DNA of 6,800 bases from assembly GCA_021796055.1 (NCBI GenBank), contig JAJYOS010000358.1, positions 1 to 6,800 on the forward strand. The letters are read 5' to 3'. The notes under the pieces are model-generated. The model was not told the DNA's origin. It made no database searches and saw only the letters and a list, made by a program, of their open reading frames with translations. A program made the translations under genes and the position numbers. How positions within the stretch are numbered: the stretch's first letter is position 1; every line of letters begins with the position of its first letter. Positions 6,459 through 6,800 of the stretch are shown piece by piece. The stretch is from Bacteroidota bacterium (lineage in GTDB: Bacteria; Bacteroidota; Kryptoniia; Kryptoniales; JAKASW01).

Positions 6459-6800
6459 TTATCGGCCGGTATCTCAATTAAAAATTAAACCACATATGCA
6501 ATGAGGGGCGGGGCATTTACCAGATCGTCCAGTCACTCGTTTCCCCTGCGAGGGGAAGAACCTCAAGGTCTCTTTCCTCAACGGAGTGTGTGTCACAATC
6601 CCGGGAGCATCTTCACGCCGGATGTGCGAGTACGAAAAGAGTAAACCCGATTCGGAGATCACCCTCACCTTCGTCCTCTCACTTTTCCGAACTGGAGGTT
6701 CGGGATCCCGATCATAACATGGAGGTTTCGGATCGGGACAAGGAAGAGGGACCACGGGAATTATCATACTGTCTTTGGGGGGAGGGCATGGCGAGGTCCT
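6440..6800. other. Right-edge stretch without a supportable gene
   Basis: No confident gene is seen. On the - strand one frame is open from the edge to a TGA at 6474-6476. It starts Pro/Cys-rich (PCPPPKDS, then PLPCPDPKPP and DPEPPV), the two related Pro blocks encoded by 15-bp repeats (6693-6707 and 6720-6734, 13 of 15 identical) set 27 bp apart, that is nine codons. The rest of the frame has no fold-like pattern, and no ribosome binding site precedes its ATG at 6767. It may be the end of a proline-rich protein or non-coding DNA. The stretch also holds a hairpin at 6541-6557. Confidence 0.4.
6541..6557. repeat. Perfect 7-bp hairpin with 3-nt loop
   Basis: TTCCCCT and AGGGGAA flank a GCG loop, giving a strong GC-rich stem. 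Neither strand has a T-run after it, so it is not a standard intrinsic terminator. A smaller symmetric word, ACCTCAAGGT, follows at 6560-6569. Confidence 0.45.

Noticed and set aside
6480..6800. Structured RNA gene (RNase P, 6S or similar) at the right edge
   Set aside because: A strong hairpin and a GAGGAAAG word on the - strand suggested this, but no further conserved signature of any RNA family could be found.

Overview
The window is chromosomal DNA of moderate-to-high G+C, most likely from a member of the FCB group (Bacteroidota, Ignavibacteriota or a relative). This rests on the secreted M1 peptidase with the QWYPR and GGMEYPG signatures common in that group, weak or absent Shine-Dalgarno sites, a TTG start, and the style of the membrane-bound SpoIIE-type phosphatase. 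No marker gene fixes the taxon, so the placement is inference. No plasmid, phage, CRISPR, rRNA or tRNA feature is visible.

Layout. The first ~60 bases may hold the 3' end of a + strand gene. About 350 bases follow without a credible gene; they contain a hairpin resembling part of an integron attC site and a 14-bp perfect palindrome. A secreted M1-family zinc metallopeptidase lies on the - strand (420-2390). It is divergent, across a 232-bp gap, from a large + strand membrane protein (2623-5070). That protein joins an extracytoplasmic two-unit domain, a multi-pass module resembling a catalytically dead CPBP/Abi protease, and an intact SpoIIE/RsbU-type PP2C phosphatase. It converges, with 50 bp between stops, on an inositol-monophosphatase-like gene of the HisN type (5121-5888, -). 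Upstream of that gene on the same strand are a 141-bp zone of nested inverted repeats, a 38-residue lysine/arginine-rich protein (6055-6171, not previously listed among long ORFs because of its size) with a clear ribosome binding site, and a small zinc-ribbon protein (6215-6439). The last ~360 bases hold no gene I can support, though one - strand frame stays open to the right edge and carries an in-frame 27-bp-period repeat.

How the genes relate. I see no single pathway. The zinc ribbon and the tiny basic protein look co-transcribed (43-bp gap) and may be paired nucleic-acid or ribosome-associated proteins. The phosphatase gene looks like a sensor output protein, probably acting on an anti-anti-sigma (STAS) partner encoded elsewhere. 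The peptidase and the HisN-type phosphatase look like housekeeping genes. The most unusual items are the dead-CPBP/SpoIIE fusion and the inverted-repeat zone.
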